Translations under genes and position numbers: made by a program
In this document: positions 30,780 to 42,447 of the stretch, piece after piece
How positions within the stretch are numbered: position 1 is the first letter of the stretch
Layout: each line of letters begins with the position of its first letter
The notes under the pieces: generated by a model
Told to the model about the DNA's origin: nothing
What the model saw: only the letters and a program-made list of their open reading frames with translations
Databases searched by the model: none
Source of the DNA: Eleusine coracana subsp. coracana
Taxonomy: Eukaryota > Streptophyta > Magnoliopsida > Poales > Poaceae
DNA: 64,000 nucleotides
Direction of reading: 5' to 3'
Assembly: GCA_032690845.1 (NCBI GenBank)
Contig: CM064424.1
Span: 48,497,511 to 48,561,510, forward strand

Positions 30780-32570
30780 CCTCCAACGACCTCCAATCGG
30801 CAACTTACGGTACGTTTGTCTGCAATTGAAATTTACCATAACACGTTGCAGTCAAGATCTGTCCAGATTTTCGCTAAATTTTTTGCCACCGATCTTAGAC
30901 TCGTTGCAGTCTTGATTGGAATCTGCGTGAATAAATACCAGATCCAGATAGGAGGAAAAAGCAATCCTAGATCTATGTGAAATAATACCAGATCTGGCGA
31001 GGTTCATACATCTAGATCTAGATGAGCAAATATCTAGATTTGCAAAAAAAAATCTAGAGGAGAAAATACCCAGATCAGAGAAAAAAGAGCCCGGCTCCAT
31101 GGAGGCGGCGAGCTCAGATCCGGTCACACGAGTGCCCTGAGACCACGCAAGTCACATAGATCCATGAAAGAAAGACGCCTCCACGGAGGCTACGAGCTCA
31201 GATCCGGCTAAATTCCGATGGCCTTGGTCACCAAGACGTGCGTATATCCGCCGTTAGATCTAAGCTAACGAGAGGGTCAAGAAGACGATGTCGCAACTGG
31301 ATTTACCCTAACCCTAGCCGTGAAGAAGACCGGATCCATCACAGAAAGATCAAAGAAAAAAAGAAAGAAACGCCATGGCGACATAGATCTAGGTTGAAGT
31401 AAAATGGATCCGGCCACCACACGGCCAGATTCGGCGTCCTCTACCGTTAGCGAGGTTACATCACAGAAAAAAAGAGAAGAAGAAAAAATAATAAAGAAAA
31501 AAGGCGAGTTCGGAACCGTGGAGCACAGATCTGAGTCAAAAGACGCTAGATCCGGCCCCACCATCCATCGGCAGGACAGCCTGGCCTCCGCCTCTACCCC
31601 GTCCGGGCCCATGGCCAGGACCGGCATCCCACGTGTGTGCATGGAGCAGCGCCATCCAGTGCCTGTTGCTAGCACCCCGCGAGGCCCGTGTTCGAGCCTC
31701 CCACCCGCATGCCGTGTACGAGGCCCTGTCTGGCCTGCTCTGGGGCCCATACACTTGCGCCCGTGCCTGCACACACCAACACGCGCTTGACCGTGCAAGC
31801 CGCCGCTAGCACCCACGCCTGGACATCCCGCCCACGAGCCTCGAAGGCCACGCGCGCCTCAGAGGCAAACACCGGCCTACCTGGCTATGCAGACCAACCA
31901 CGACTTAGGCCCGCCTGCCTCCATGCGCCTGTTTTTTGCAGCAGCTGTCGGCGCCCGCTCACACGCAACCAGGAAGGTCACACCATGGCCTAGACGCAGA
32001 TCTTGGCCATAGGGAAGAAAGAAAGAAGCTTGGTGAGAAAGAAACCAGAAAAGAGAGAAGTGGAAGTTGCGGCCGGGTGAAGGAAGAAAGAAAGAGAGTG
32101 AGGAAGTGAAGAGATTAGGGTTTCAACCCCCTCTTTATACCCCATCGGGGAGATAGGGCTGTTTTGGGCTGGTTTTGGTCCATCTTCAGCCCATCTCTAG
32201 AAAATATCTGAACATTATGCAAAATAGTCCCAGTAATTATCAGAATTCATGAAGAAGTTCAGGTTTTTTCATAGAAGCATCCCAAATATTTGCAGAAATA
32301 AATCTACAATCCATATTTTGCATGAAGACCCCTGAAGATTATGAATATTACCAGAATAAATAGAAATTTCATGGGAATGTGTTATTCTGTAAATAACACC
32401 CCATATTTTTTCTAGATTTATAGAAGAATGGACTATAGTCCTTATATTATACTGTTTTCAGGGTTTATTGGTTGCTTTTATGTAGAAACACCAATAACAT
32501 AACTTAAACATACAATTTTTGTTATACTGCCTTACTTATGCCCCCCCCCCCAATTATTTGATACATAAAG
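30780..32570 (+). other. Long untranslated leader of the pol-deleted copia
   Basis: Recurrent AGATC(T/C)GG, TCTAGATCTAG and CCACGGAGGC-like phrases (for example 31095 and 31180), then a GC-rich stretch (31540-31990) with open frames on both strands lacking any domain, and an 11-base C run at 32541-32551. Confidence 0.45.
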
Positions 32571-32597
32571 TAATTTTTGCACAATGATATCATGTAG

Positions 32598-33150
32598 ATG
32601 TCTGGCCTCATGAAAAGAGAATTTGATGTGCTTACCCCCCATGGAAGTAACTACCTATCTTAGGCCCTTGATGCTGAAATCCTCCTTGGTGGCAAAAATC
32701 TCTTGAAGACAATTTTGCCCAAACAAGGGGATACTGCTGCAACAGATGTGAATAAAGCTCAATCTTTCTATTTCCTGAGGCATCACCTATGTACTACATT
32801 GAAAAATGAGTACATGACTGAAAGGAACCCAAAGGTCTTGTGAGATTCACCGTGTCAACACTTTGAGCAAATTAAAATAGTCTTACTCCCTAAAGTGGAG
32901 TGTGAATGGCAAAATCTACACTTTCAAGACTACAAGACCGTTGAGGAGAACAATACTACACTCTATGGTATTGTTTCACGCATGATGCTATGTGGCAATG
33001 GTCTTGGAGAACAAGACCTCATTCTCAAGACTCTCTCCACCTTTCACCTCAAACTCACTCATGTGAGTCACCAGTATAAGAAGGATAAATACAACACTTA
33101 TGTCGACCTGAGCAATGCATTGCAGCAAGATAAGGGGAGGATGAATTGAT
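32598..33150 (+). pseudogene. Copia gag remnant
   Basis: Starts at an ATG followed by KREFDVLTP and continues through DAEILLGGKNLL, a CEWQNLHFQDYKTVEE box and HQYKKDKYNTY, all typical of one copia gag family. Stops interrupt it near 32660 (Trp position, TGG to TAG) and 32840. The longest clean part is 32895-33149. No zinc knuckle remains because the frame is cut by the pol deletion. Confidence 0.65.
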
Positions 33151-33284
33151 CAAGAAGAATCATTTGTCCCGTCCAACTGGCTCCATGGCACCACAAGAAG
33201 TGAATGCCACATCATTCATGAAAAATAACATCAAGGATAAAGGAGATCCCAAGGCGCCACAAAAGGCATATATTACCTAAATTC

Positions 33285-33464
33285 TTCCACACGCATGAAT
33301 TGCAAGAGAAGAGAGAGATTTTGGTAACTCATGTCTGCTCTTGTGATAATCTTGTAGATATGTTCACAAAGGCATTACCATCCTGCACTCTTGAAAAGTG
33401 TCGGCATGGTATTGGCATGAGAAGACTTAAAGAAGTGCGTGGAACAGGGGGAGAACTTTCCTAA
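33285..33464 (+). pseudogene. C-terminal RNase H/pol tail of the deleted copia
   Basis: Reads HELQEKREILVTHVCSC-like sequence followed by NLVDMFTKALP and GMRRLKEV, the familiar end of a copia polyprotein, ending TAA at 33462. Confidence 0.6.
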
Positions 33465-33769
33465 GTACATCACGTCCCAAATTAAAGGAATTATCTTGAA
33501 GATGATTCATATTATTCATGAAGATCAATAAGCATTAATCATTAAGATTAAAGCATTGTAATCTTTTTCCCTTATGAGTTTTTTATATGAAGTTTTCTCA
33601 TTAAGGTTTTTGATGAGGCAATGCGTGCAATACAAGTGACGGAAATATGTGCGCTTTTCTCTATTTTACCCACTGGGTTTTTAAGAAATTTTTACGAGGC
33701 ATATTTATCATGATAAAGAGCCCAAGGAGAGTATTATAAAACGCTATTGGGCCAGACCCACCTTCTGGA

Positions 33770-33966
33770 AGAAGGCCTCCTGGCCTATGTGGGCTGCTTT
33801 ATCAAATTTGGACCCAACACGAGGTAGGGTCTCCCCCTTATAAATAGTTGAGGAGACACCCCATTGTAATTTATTAGAAATACTGAAATAAAGAATTTTG
33901 TCTCCTCTATTCTTGTGTTTTAATTTTTTCATTCTCTGTCATGATCTTCATGCCATGCGATCCACC
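33770..33966 (+). repeat. 3' LTR remnant of the pol-deleted copia
   Basis: Counterpart of 30533-30725; 33465-33770 may include more 3' LTR or untranslated sequence absent from the left copy. Confidence 0.55.
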
Positions 33967-35142
33967 GATAACTCAACAATATATATGCCAAAACAGATAT
34001 TGGGGAAAATGGATGGATTCGTCGGATCTTATCCCATGCTCTCAAATCTCCTCGTGGAGCCAATTGGATTTTTCACCCTCAAATCTCCTCGACGGGAAGA
34101 GACATAGAAGACCGAAGGGATGACAGCAGTCAGCAGGGGCGGGATGGTGTAGCGCACCTTCTTCTTCATCCCCCATCCGCGTCCGTCGATCCGCCTCCCA
34201 CGGATCCATGACTTTCGTCTTCCACATGGCTGGAGTAGCCAAGCTTATCTGAAATGAAATCCATCTTCGTGGTCTGCTGTAGAGCAAGACGAACGGATGA
34301 AGAAGGCTGGTGGATTTGCACGGATCATGACGGGGCATGGGGAGAGCGGGATGTTTCTTTTTCCTTATTGCTAGTTAAGAGCAACTCCAGTAGAAGCTCA
34401 CAAATATGAGCCCCTACTTCATTTTTGCATGCCAGCCTGCATATTTGGAGGCCCCAAAACTCCTTCCAACTCCTGTGGAACCCACATCCCAAATACCCTA
34501 CTCAGGTGGGACCATATTGTCAGCCACATGTTCGGTGAAAAAATCTGGATCGACCATCGATGCCAGCCGATCCCTCACCATCACTGGCGCAGCTGCCCCG
34601 ACTGCACCCGCTCTGGCATCGCCGCTGCCCGCCCTGAAGCCGGCGCCCTGCCTGCCTTCGCCCTGACATCGTGCCCACCCGCGACGCCGCCTGCATCCAA
34701 TGCCGAAGCATTGTGCGCCCCTGGCAGCGGCTCCTACTCCCACGGCGTCACGTCTTGGTGCTCGGCAGCAACGGTGATGAGCTACAGCATGACGCCACGC
34801 ACGTCAAAGCGCATCTCACCGTAGGCGGCGGTGGCGACGCCCCGGGCCGTCAGCTAGGGGAGGGGAGGCGCATCCGCCGGCAGCTGGGGAATGGGCAGCG
34901 CCGGGTGGAGGCGGGGGAGGGGCGACATGCCGGGTGGAGGCGAGGGAGGTGTGGCGCGTTGGTCGGTAGCGCGCCAGGTGGTGGCGGCGTGTCGGCCTAT
35001 GGCGGGGGAAAAAGAAAGGGAAGAAGGGAGAGAGAGGAGAGAAGAAAAGAAAAAAGAAACAAAAAATAGATGGGACCCACATTTTGGTGGGGAAATAAGA
35101 GGCTTGAAAACATGGGGCTTTTATTTGATGGGGGATCATTTA
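33967..35142. other. GC-rich intergenic region
   Basis: Overlapping open frames on both strands (34406-34830 and 34671-35148) have no domain and alternate between Pro/Ala and Gly/Arg composition, typical of GC-rich non-coding DNA. AGAGCAACTCCAGTAGAAGC at 34379 resembles a terminus of some grass DNA transposons, but no right partner was found. Confidence 0.3.
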
Positions 35143-35805
35143 TTATAACTGATCAAAGTTACAATCTTCAGCCAACAAGCATATGACAATGGCAGGGATT
35201 TCTTGCCACCCCCCTGCCGCTGTTTCGCTTGAGGCTTGCTTTGCAAGTTCATGTGCTACTTTCTTACAAATGCGACTTACATGAACTAGAGAAAAATCAT
35301 GAAACTGCGCTGCCAACTCTCTAATTTCCTGCAGCAAATTAACAACACTTGATCTTTGTTTGTCTCCCACGTCCTAGAGCTTGATCAGTTCCTAACAGTC
35401 TGTCTCCTTGCAGCACTTCAGACATCCCGCATCACGCGCTAGGATGATTCCATCTTGGCAAGCAAAAACTTCCATGGCTAGTGCATCAAGGCCTTGTGGA
35501 TACCATCTTGAGGCAGCCCCTAACACTCTTCCATGATGATCCCGAAGTACTACACCCGTAGCACCTCATCTATATTCCGGATTGAAAGCCCCATCGACAT
35601 TACATTTGATCCAACCTGGTGGTGGTCTTGTCCATGTTGGTGGTAGAGGATTTTCTGGAGCCGGTGGGCACTTTTGCTTCAGTTGCCACAAGTCAAAAGC
35701 TATGTCCACGGCCCACTGTACTGCCACCCTCATAGGCATGTGTTGCTTGCCATCTTTCCTTTTGTTTCTAATTGTCCACAAGGAATACATATGATAGGAG
35801 AATAT
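35143..35805 (-). pseudogene. LINE-type / plant RVT_3 RNase H-like domain relic
   Basis: Minus-strand 35805-35566 ends in PPPGWIKCNVDGAF (the first RNase H strand with its catalytic Asp). After a frameshifted middle, 35370-35143 carries VHVSRICKKVAHELAKQAS, the last RNase H helix. This domain is found at the end of plant non-LTR elements and in derived genes. A stop and frame changes between 35380 and 35565 make it dead. Its 5' part is cut by the copia LTR that starts at 35806. Confidence 0.6.
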
Positions 35806-36265
35806 TGTTAGTAGATCTCCACGTTGGGCCCAACGGCCCAACTCCCAGATCGCGCCCTAATCGGGGGCGCCCCAACCCTTCTCTGGTTGGTGGGCCCTCG
35901 TTGCACTGCGCCAAATAAAAGGCAGGGAGGACGCCGGGGCACGGACACCCAAGTTGACCGCCGCCACCACTTCTCCCTATAGAAACCCTAATCCGATCCT
36001 AAGGAGACGGGCGCAGCCAGCGACGGGAAGCCGCCGCCATGTCACCGCCTTTGCACCGACACCAACCTCGACGTCGCCATGATGGGAACCGACGCTGCCG
36101 CAAGCTCTGCCCCAACTCCGGCTCTCCCCGCCACGGCTCCCGCTCCGTACGCACACAACCCAGGTACTCTCACCTCTCTCCTCTCCCTCTAGATTTGTAC
36201 GAAGAACCCTGCTACCCATGATTTACCTCTCTAGATGCTAGCCTAGGCATGGATCAATTCTAACA
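35806..36265 (+). repeat. 5' LTR of the + strand copia
   Basis: Starts TGTTAGTAGATC and ends AATTCTAACA with a TGTTAG/CTAACA inverted end. The interior has GCCAAATAAAAGG (TATA-like) near 35910. Confidence 0.75.
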
Positions 36266-36279
36266 TTGGTTTCAGAGCC
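36266..36279 (+). promoter_or_regulatory. Primer-binding site of the + strand copia
   Basis: TTGGTTTCAGAGCC directly after the LTR; one change from the TGGTATCAGAGCC initiator-methionine tRNA site. Confidence 0.75.
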
Positions 36280-37448
36280 ACTAGTCCTAGATTTAGTTGA
36301 GGTAGAACAGAGGTCGATAGGATCGGCCAAAGAAAAGCAAAGAGAAACCCGAACCCACTCGGCCATCAAACCCAAACCCTAACCCTAGGGTTAGGGTTAT
36401 AGTACAGAGGCACGTGAAGGGGGCCTACATGGTTTCCCTCGTCGCCGACGACCATTGCCGCTTGCCGGCACGGACAGATACCGGGCACCGCCTCCATCGG
36501 GACGCCGCCGTGCGTGCGAGGCTCGGACGAAGGGGGCGCCGACGTCAAGCTGCTCGACGGCGGCGCGCTCACCGACGGGTGAACGCGCGCGTCGGTGAGG
36601 AGCTCGACAGCGGTGCTGGCTTGCTCTTCCTCCGTCTTCTCCTTGGCCGGGAGGCCTCACCGTCGGTCGCCGTCAGAACAGAGAGGAGGAGAAGAGAAGA
36701 GAGCGAAGAGAGAAATGAGCGCGGCTAGGGTTCAGAGAAGACGCGACGGTGAGCCGTCGATCTGGATCAAGGGTCCAGATCGAGGCGGGGGCGAGGGCGA
36801 CTCGGCTGGGCTGGGCCGCCTCTTTCACTCGTCGACGTGGACTGGGTCGAAAGGCCAAACGAGCGCGTGTGGGCACGCGGCCAGCTGAGCTGGGCCGCCA
36901 TGGCCTGGGACGCAAGCACGCGCGTGTATGCGCACGCGCGTGGAAGAGGGTTTTGGGCCAAATTTTTTTTTCCTTCTGGGCCAAAATCACAGTTAAGATG
37001 CACAGTAGCTGGTTTATCAGTTTTGACTGGTTTTATGTCATTTTTTGACGATAATTGAATGAATTTTGATGAAATTTACCTCTATTTAAATATGAACCAA
37101 CGAGATTATTTTTCAGAGAGTAAATTAAGATTATTATGCTACTGTTCATGCATTTTTTATGCCATGTTTCCGCTGCAAGTTTATAGAATTCATGATATTT
37201 ATTAAAATTGATGTTTTCTAAAATTAAATTTTGAACCAACGGGAGAATTTAATTTCAGGAGCATTAATTTTCAGAATATATATCATTGTAATTTTCTGAC
37301 CAACGTTGTTAATTGCAATGCTATATTAATGATGGTTCATGTATTATCCCTATTTTCTGCCCAACGGTGATGTAGGTTTAATGCATACATGGTAGAATTT
37401 TATATGTTATTTTGTTCTCACTTTTCATGGTTAATTTCAGGAGCAACC
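36280..37448 (+). other. Leader of the + strand copia, with telomere-like palindrome and AACCAACG repeats
   Basis: AACCCTAACCCTAGGGTTAG at about 36375-36396 is a palindrome of plant telomere-like units. Further on, (G/A)ACCAACG occurs near 37095, 37233, 37300 and (as CCCAACGG) 37363. Each is associated with AT-rich blocks and TTTCAGGAGCA phrases, the last of which (37434) immediately precedes the gag ATG and looks like a splice acceptor. No gene otherwise. Confidence 0.5.
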
Positions 37449-38395
37449 ATGATGGCCTTCATGCCCCAGATCCCAATCCTAAAAGGGGACAACTATGGGG
37501 AATGGAGGAGAAAGGTTGATCTTGTCTTTGTCATGGGTGAGATAGAATGGGTAGTGACTACCCCGTGTCCAATAGAGCCGCCTGCCCTCGTCAGGGGCGC
37601 AGAAGAAACGGATGTTGCTTGGCACCAAAGGCAGCTGAATAATGCTGACAATGTAGCTCATTTTCAATGCGAGCATAGACAATGGATTCTTGACAACAAG
37701 AAGTGCCTGACACTTGTCAAGAACACGATTGAGCCCGCCATCATGGGCTCAATCCAGAATGAAGAGACAGTAACTGGTTTTCTACAGAGGGTGGAGAACC
37801 AGTTTACTGGGTCTTCAAAGACTTATGCCACCCAGATAATAAGACAACTGGTGACTGAAAAGTACACTGGTGATGGCATAAGAGCTCATATTCTGAAGAT
37901 GAACAACTTGGCTGAAAAGCTAAAGACTGTGAATCTAAAGATAGATGAAGACCTCTTGGTTCATTTTGTATTGTTGTCTCTACCAGATGAGTTTGAGAAC
38001 TTTGTCTCAAACTACAACATGAACCCAGACAAATGAACCTTTGAGCAGCTTATTGCCAACAGTGTCCAAGAGGAGGACAGGTTCAAGGCTAAACATGGTG
38101 GTTCTGTCCACTATGTAAATGATAACAAGAACAAGGGCAAGCAGCAGCAAAAGAAGCCGGTCTTTTACTCCAAGCCTATGGGCAAGCAGCAGCATAGGCC
38201 TAAGGAGGGATAGATTGTAGTGGACAAGGAAACATGCATGCATTGCGGCAAGAAAGGACACTACAAAAAGAATTGTCCTGACTGGCTGAAGCTGTTCATG
38301 AAGAGACATGGTGAGAACATGATTACTTTTGTAAATGAATCCTTGTATATTAATTATTCTAGATCCACATGGTGGATTGATTCAGGAGTGACTAT
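37449..38395 (+). pseudogene. Copia gag with zinc knuckle
   Basis: Starts MMAFMPQIPILKGDNYGEW, the standard gag opening. It runs through VTEKYTGDGIRAHILKM and LPDEFENF, is interrupted by TGA at 38034 (where Trp is usual), reads on to a second stop at 38211, then the CCHC knuckle CMHCGKKGHYKKNC at 38235-38280. The start at 37449 is preferred over 37389 because it matches the family N terminus and follows an acceptor-like TTTCAG. Product would be the capsid/nucleocapsid. Confidence 0.75.
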
Positions 38396-39717
38396 TCATG
38401 TTGCAAATTGTTTATAGGGGTTCAGTACGACGAGGACCACAGAAAGAGGAGAAGGTTCGATAAGAGTGGCTAATGGAGTTGAAGCCAAAGTTGAAGCTGT
38501 AGGGGATCTCCACCTAGAGCTTAAAGGTGGCTTTGTTCTTAGTCTCCATGATGTCTTTTATGTACCTTCATTACAAAGAAACTTAATAAGTGTATCGCGT
38601 CTTGATTATGATGGTTATGATTGTCATTTTGGTAATGGCAAATATGAACTATTGTTCAAAAATGAATGCATTGGTTTTGCATCTTTACAAGATAAGCTTT
38701 ATTTGTTGTCACTTAATGATAATGTGAATATGATACATGATGTGAATGATGATAATATGCATGACATGAATGTTCCTACGTCCTCGTCGACTAGAGTTAA
38801 CAAGAAAAGGAAAAGAACTCCAAGCGTCTCATCGAAATTATGGCATTGTCGTTTAGGCCATATTTCAAGGGGGAGAATTGAGAGACTTGTAAAGAATGAC
38901 ATTCTTCCTCCATTGGAGTTTACAGACTTAGAACAATGCATTGATTGCATTAAAGGAAAATATGTTAAAAAGATTAAGAAAGGCGCAAAAAGAAGCGTAG
39001 GAATATTAGAGATCATCCATACGGATATTTGTGGTCCTTTTCCTGTCAAGAGTGTGGATGGTTATGACTCGTTTATAACATTCACAGACGATCTCTCCCG
39101 GTACGGTTATATTTATCCAATCAAAGAAAGATCAGAAGCATTGGATAAATTCAAGATATTTAAAGCAGAAATAGAAAATCAACATGATTTAAAGATTAAA
39201 GTCGTAAGATCCGACCGTGGGGGGGGAGTACTACGGGCGGCATACGCCTTATGGACAAGTCTCAGGACCTTTTGCTAGGTTCCTACAAGAAAATGGTTTA
39301 GTCGCCCAGTATTCTACGCCGAGCGAACCACAGTAGAATGGAGTAGCAGAAAGGCGTAACCATACCTTGATGGATATGGTGCACAGCATGATGAGCTACT
39401 CCACACTGCCAGTAAGTTTATGGATAGAGGATTTAAAAACTGCTATTCATATTCTCAATAGAGTTCCAAGTAAATCGGTGCCCAAAACACCGTATGAATT
39501 ATGGACTGGACGAGTGCCTTCGCTAGCACACCTCCGTATGTGGGGGAGCTCTGCAGAGGCTAAGATATTTAATCCAAGCCTTGGGAAATTGGATCCCAAG
39601 ATATTGAGTTGCCATTTTATTGGCTACCCAGAAAAGTCCAAAGGTTATCGTTTCTACTGCTCAGATAGATACACAAAGTTTGTAGAAATGAGACATGCTT
39701 CTTGGAAGACGAAATGA
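38396..39717 (+). pseudogene. Copia protease remnant and integrase
   Basis: WWIDSGVTIHVANC just upstream (about 38368) is the protease active site in DSG form; a stop at 38416 follows. The frame 38466-39278 contains LWHCRLGHISRGRIERL, the CIDCIKGK zinc-binding end, HTDICGPFP (first Asp) and VRSDRGG (second Asp). A run of eight G at 39219-39226, where seven would keep frame, shifts into a stop at 39277. The integrase resumes at 39282 with QENGLV, a TAG in the QQNGVAER motif (about 39332) and 39367-39717. Non-functional. Confidence 0.8.
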
Positions 39718-39995
39718 TAAGGAGGAACATGGTGGCTCGAGAGATTGATCTTGAGGAGAAGCGGGTACATGTACACGATTTTATGAGTCAAGAACCTTTC
39801 TTCTCACTACCTGTTGATGTTGCGCCTGTGATGCCTGGCGTTGCAATGCCAACACCTGTTGTCACACCATCTGTGGTACAAGAGGAACCTGCTCGTCAGG
39901 ATCCGACAGATAATGATGCCACAGATATGGGGGAGCAGCCTCAAACAGATAATGTGCCAGAAGAGCAGGCTCCATAAGAGCCTCAACCAGATATT

Positions 39996-41130
39996 GTGCC
40001 AAATGAAGAGGCCCCTAGAAGGTCTCAAAGAGCTAGAAGGTCAGCAATACCAGCTGACTATAAACTGTATAACACAGAACAATATCATATGGAGGATGAC
40101 CCCACCTCATATGAAGAAGCCATGAGTAGTGTCCACTCATCTAAGTGGTTAAAGGCCATGAAAGATGAAATGAATTCAATGAGTCTCAATGAAGTTTGGG
40201 ACTTAGAAGAGATTCCTAAAGGAGCCAAAACAGTAGGCTGTAAATGGGTCTACAAGATTAAATATGACTCTAGAGGGAATATAGAAAAGTTTAAGACACG
40301 ACTTGTGGCAAAAGGCTTTACGCAAAGAGAAGAAATTGATTACAATGAGACATTTTCTCCAGTCTCTTGTAAAGATTCTTTCAGAATTATAATGGCACTA
40401 GTGGTACATTACGATTTAGAATTACATCAGATGGATGTAAAAACGGCATTTCTAAATGGGGATTTAAAAGAAAGAGTTTACATGGCACAACCGAAAGGTT
40501 TTGTCGTGGAAGGAAAAGAAAAGATGGGATGTCGTTTAAGGCGATCCATTTATGGATTAAAGCAAGCTTCAAGACAATGGTACTTGAAGTTTGATGGGAC
40601 AATAAAGAAATATGGATTTGAAGCAAATATTGAGAACAACTGCATTTATGCAAAGTTTAAGAATGGAAAATTTATTTTCTTAGTTTTATATGTGGATGAT
40701 ATCTTACTGGCCAGTAGTGATATCAGCCTACTACAAGAAACAAAGAAATTTTTGTTCTCAAACTTTGACATGAAAGATCTTGGTGAAGCATCATATGTTT
40801 TGGGCATTGAGATTCACCGAGATAGAAAAAAGTACGCATTGGGACTGTCTCAAAAGACGTATATAGAGAAGGTGTTGAAGAAATTCAACATAAACAAGTG
40901 TAGTGCCACACCTGCTCCTATAGTCAAGGGCGAAAGATTTGGGGATTGGCAAAAACCCAAGAATAAGTTCGAGCTCGATGACATGAAAACGAAACCATAT
41001 GCTTCGGCTGTGGGATGCTTGCAATATGCGCAAGTATATACACGCCCTGACTTAGCATTTGTCACCGGGTTACTTGGCAGATTTCAGAGTAATTCAGGCC
41101 TTGAGCACTGGAAATTGATAAAGAAAGTCC
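39996..41130 (+). pseudogene. Copia reverse transcriptase, long intact frame, C terminus lost
   Basis: The longest clean piece of pol here. It has WLKAMKDEMNSM, CKWVYKIKYDSRGN, HQMDVKTAFLNGDL, YGLKQASRQWYLKF and the catalytic box LYVDDILLASSD, then YVLGIEIHRDR and RPDLAFVTGLLGRFQSN. After KKVL at about 41130 the reading leaves copia sequence and runs into AT-rich Helitron-like DNA, so the RNase H domain is missing. Confidence 0.85.
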
Positions 41131-41147
41131 TGCATCATAAAGAGTGT

Positions 41148-41190
41148 TTTGTTTTTTTAACCCGTAGCAACGCAGAGACACTTTGCTATT
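41148..41190 (+). mobile_element. Degenerate Helitron-like 3' end, + strand orientation
   Basis: TTAACCCGTAGCAACGCAGAGACACTTTGCTAT resembles, in opposite orientation, the terminus at 41200-41230 (GCAACTTGTCCGTGCGTTGCAACGGG). The final CTAG would be CTAT. It lies where the copia sequence stops. Confidence 0.35.
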
Positions 41191-41582
41191 ATATATATAC
41201 TAGCAACTTGTCCGTGCGTTGCAACGGGCGTCAAGAATTTTGAAAGAGTATTTAAATAATATGATGATCAAATGATTATGAGAATTCTTTCACTGAGATA
41301 GAAATAAATTCCTAAAATCAAAATCTGTTAGATAAATATTGAATTTAATTAAAGTAACCAAGATACTGGTCTAAACCTTTCATCATCAGTAATTAAAACT
41401 AACCTTGGATTTTATCGCTAATTGCCGATGGTTCAATATTGGAAGCAGAGTAATAGAAATCTTATTGTGGATGGAAAAGAACAAAAAACAGAAGACAGCC
41501 ATGGTAGACAGATGAAGACACAAAACGGCCGTCCGAGTGGACGAAACATGCTCACCTGTTTTATTAAAAAGAGAAAGAGTAG

Positions 41583-41612
41583 AGATAGATAGATAGCTAG
41601 ATAGATAGATAG
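41583..41612 (+). repeat. (GATA)n microsatellite
   Basis: About seven GATA units with one GATAGCTA interruption. Confidence 0.85.
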
Positions 41613-42447
41613 AAAAAAGAAGAAGAGAAGAAAGATAGCCGATAACTCTTACCTCCATGTCTACCAATACAAAATGAAAGAATTGTTTGATGACTACATA
41701 CAGTAGATACACAAATTTTCTCTCGTTTTTAAGGTTCTAACCATAAAATTTCATCTTTCGTGTATGAAATATTATTCCATCCACAACTCATGTGTTCTTA
41801 CCTGCCATTGTTTTCACACAGTCCAAAAATCAAGCACATAGCCATCGTGATCATGTAACATGAACGAACACTACATTTAAAAACAGTCAAAGAATAAACT
41901 TGCATACACATAGACAAACTCAATTCACTCGAAAAAAGGTCAGAAAAGAAAGCATGTCTGTTAATGTGGGACTGCTCGTCTCTCTGCTGTGTTGTAGCCT
42001 CACTGCGCGAGCTGGCTCTGCAGTTAGGAACGTTGCACGCGAGTTTTGCTAGGAATGAAGGAATCGTACCTAAAACAGAAGGGTAGTGTACTCAGAAGTG
42101 CATGACGTTGCCTTCTCAAATATCAATGTGGCTGTTGTGAACAATGTTGTTAATCGCAGCACAACACCACCTGAGTTAGCTCACATGCGTTGCACTTCAT
42201 GGTGGCCATAATATTGTTATGGACGGATGAAATTTACAGCATGAAGGCCGAGTGATCTTGAGGCAAAAAAAGTGTTCGGGGCAGTGGTCTCTGCATATGG
42301 ATGGATCCATAGTCAAAGGCACATCATGAAGCATGAGTGTCGTCTGAGCCTAACCAAGATCTGGGGATACTGTTGTGTGGTGGCGACAAGTCTACCAACA
42401 AGAACACAAGCAGCAGCAGGATGACGGAAAGATTGCCTCCAGGGGGT

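Larger units (their letters stand above)
30533..33968 (+). mobile_element. Copia element with most of pol deleted, ~3.4 kb
   Basis: Related terminal segments at 30533-30725 and about 33770-33966 share CCCCTTATAAATAGTTGAGG, AATACTGAAATAAAGAATTT and TATTCTTGTGTTTTA, in the same order. After the left copy comes CGTTATCAGCATGCTC, a primer-site form seen in some plant copia elements. The interior has a gag remnant (32598-33150), then jumps directly to the very end of an RNase H frame (33285-33464), then GGGGGAGAAC (purine tract). Protease, integrase and RT are missing. 30780-32570 is a non-coding leader with multiple short duplicated phrases. Confidence 0.65.
35806..41130 (+). mobile_element. Ty1-copia element, + strand, 3' end missing
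   Basis: It has a 460 bp 5' LTR, a primer site, a ~1.2 kb leader, gag with zinc knuckle, protease, integrase and RT in copia order, then breaks off in the RT/RNase H connection at about 41130, where Helitron-like ends begin. No 3' LTR was found in the window. The coding region carries point stops and one frameshift. Lineage is probably TAR/Tork-like by sequence style (inference). Confidence 0.85.

Noticed and set aside
31277..31990. Overlapping 100-179 codon open frames on both strands
   Set aside because: GC-rich leader of a copia element; frames in several phases with unstructured composition and no motif.
34379..35142. Possible DNA transposon or host gene in a GC-rich block
   Set aside because: Only a left-terminus-like string; no matching right end and no protein domain.
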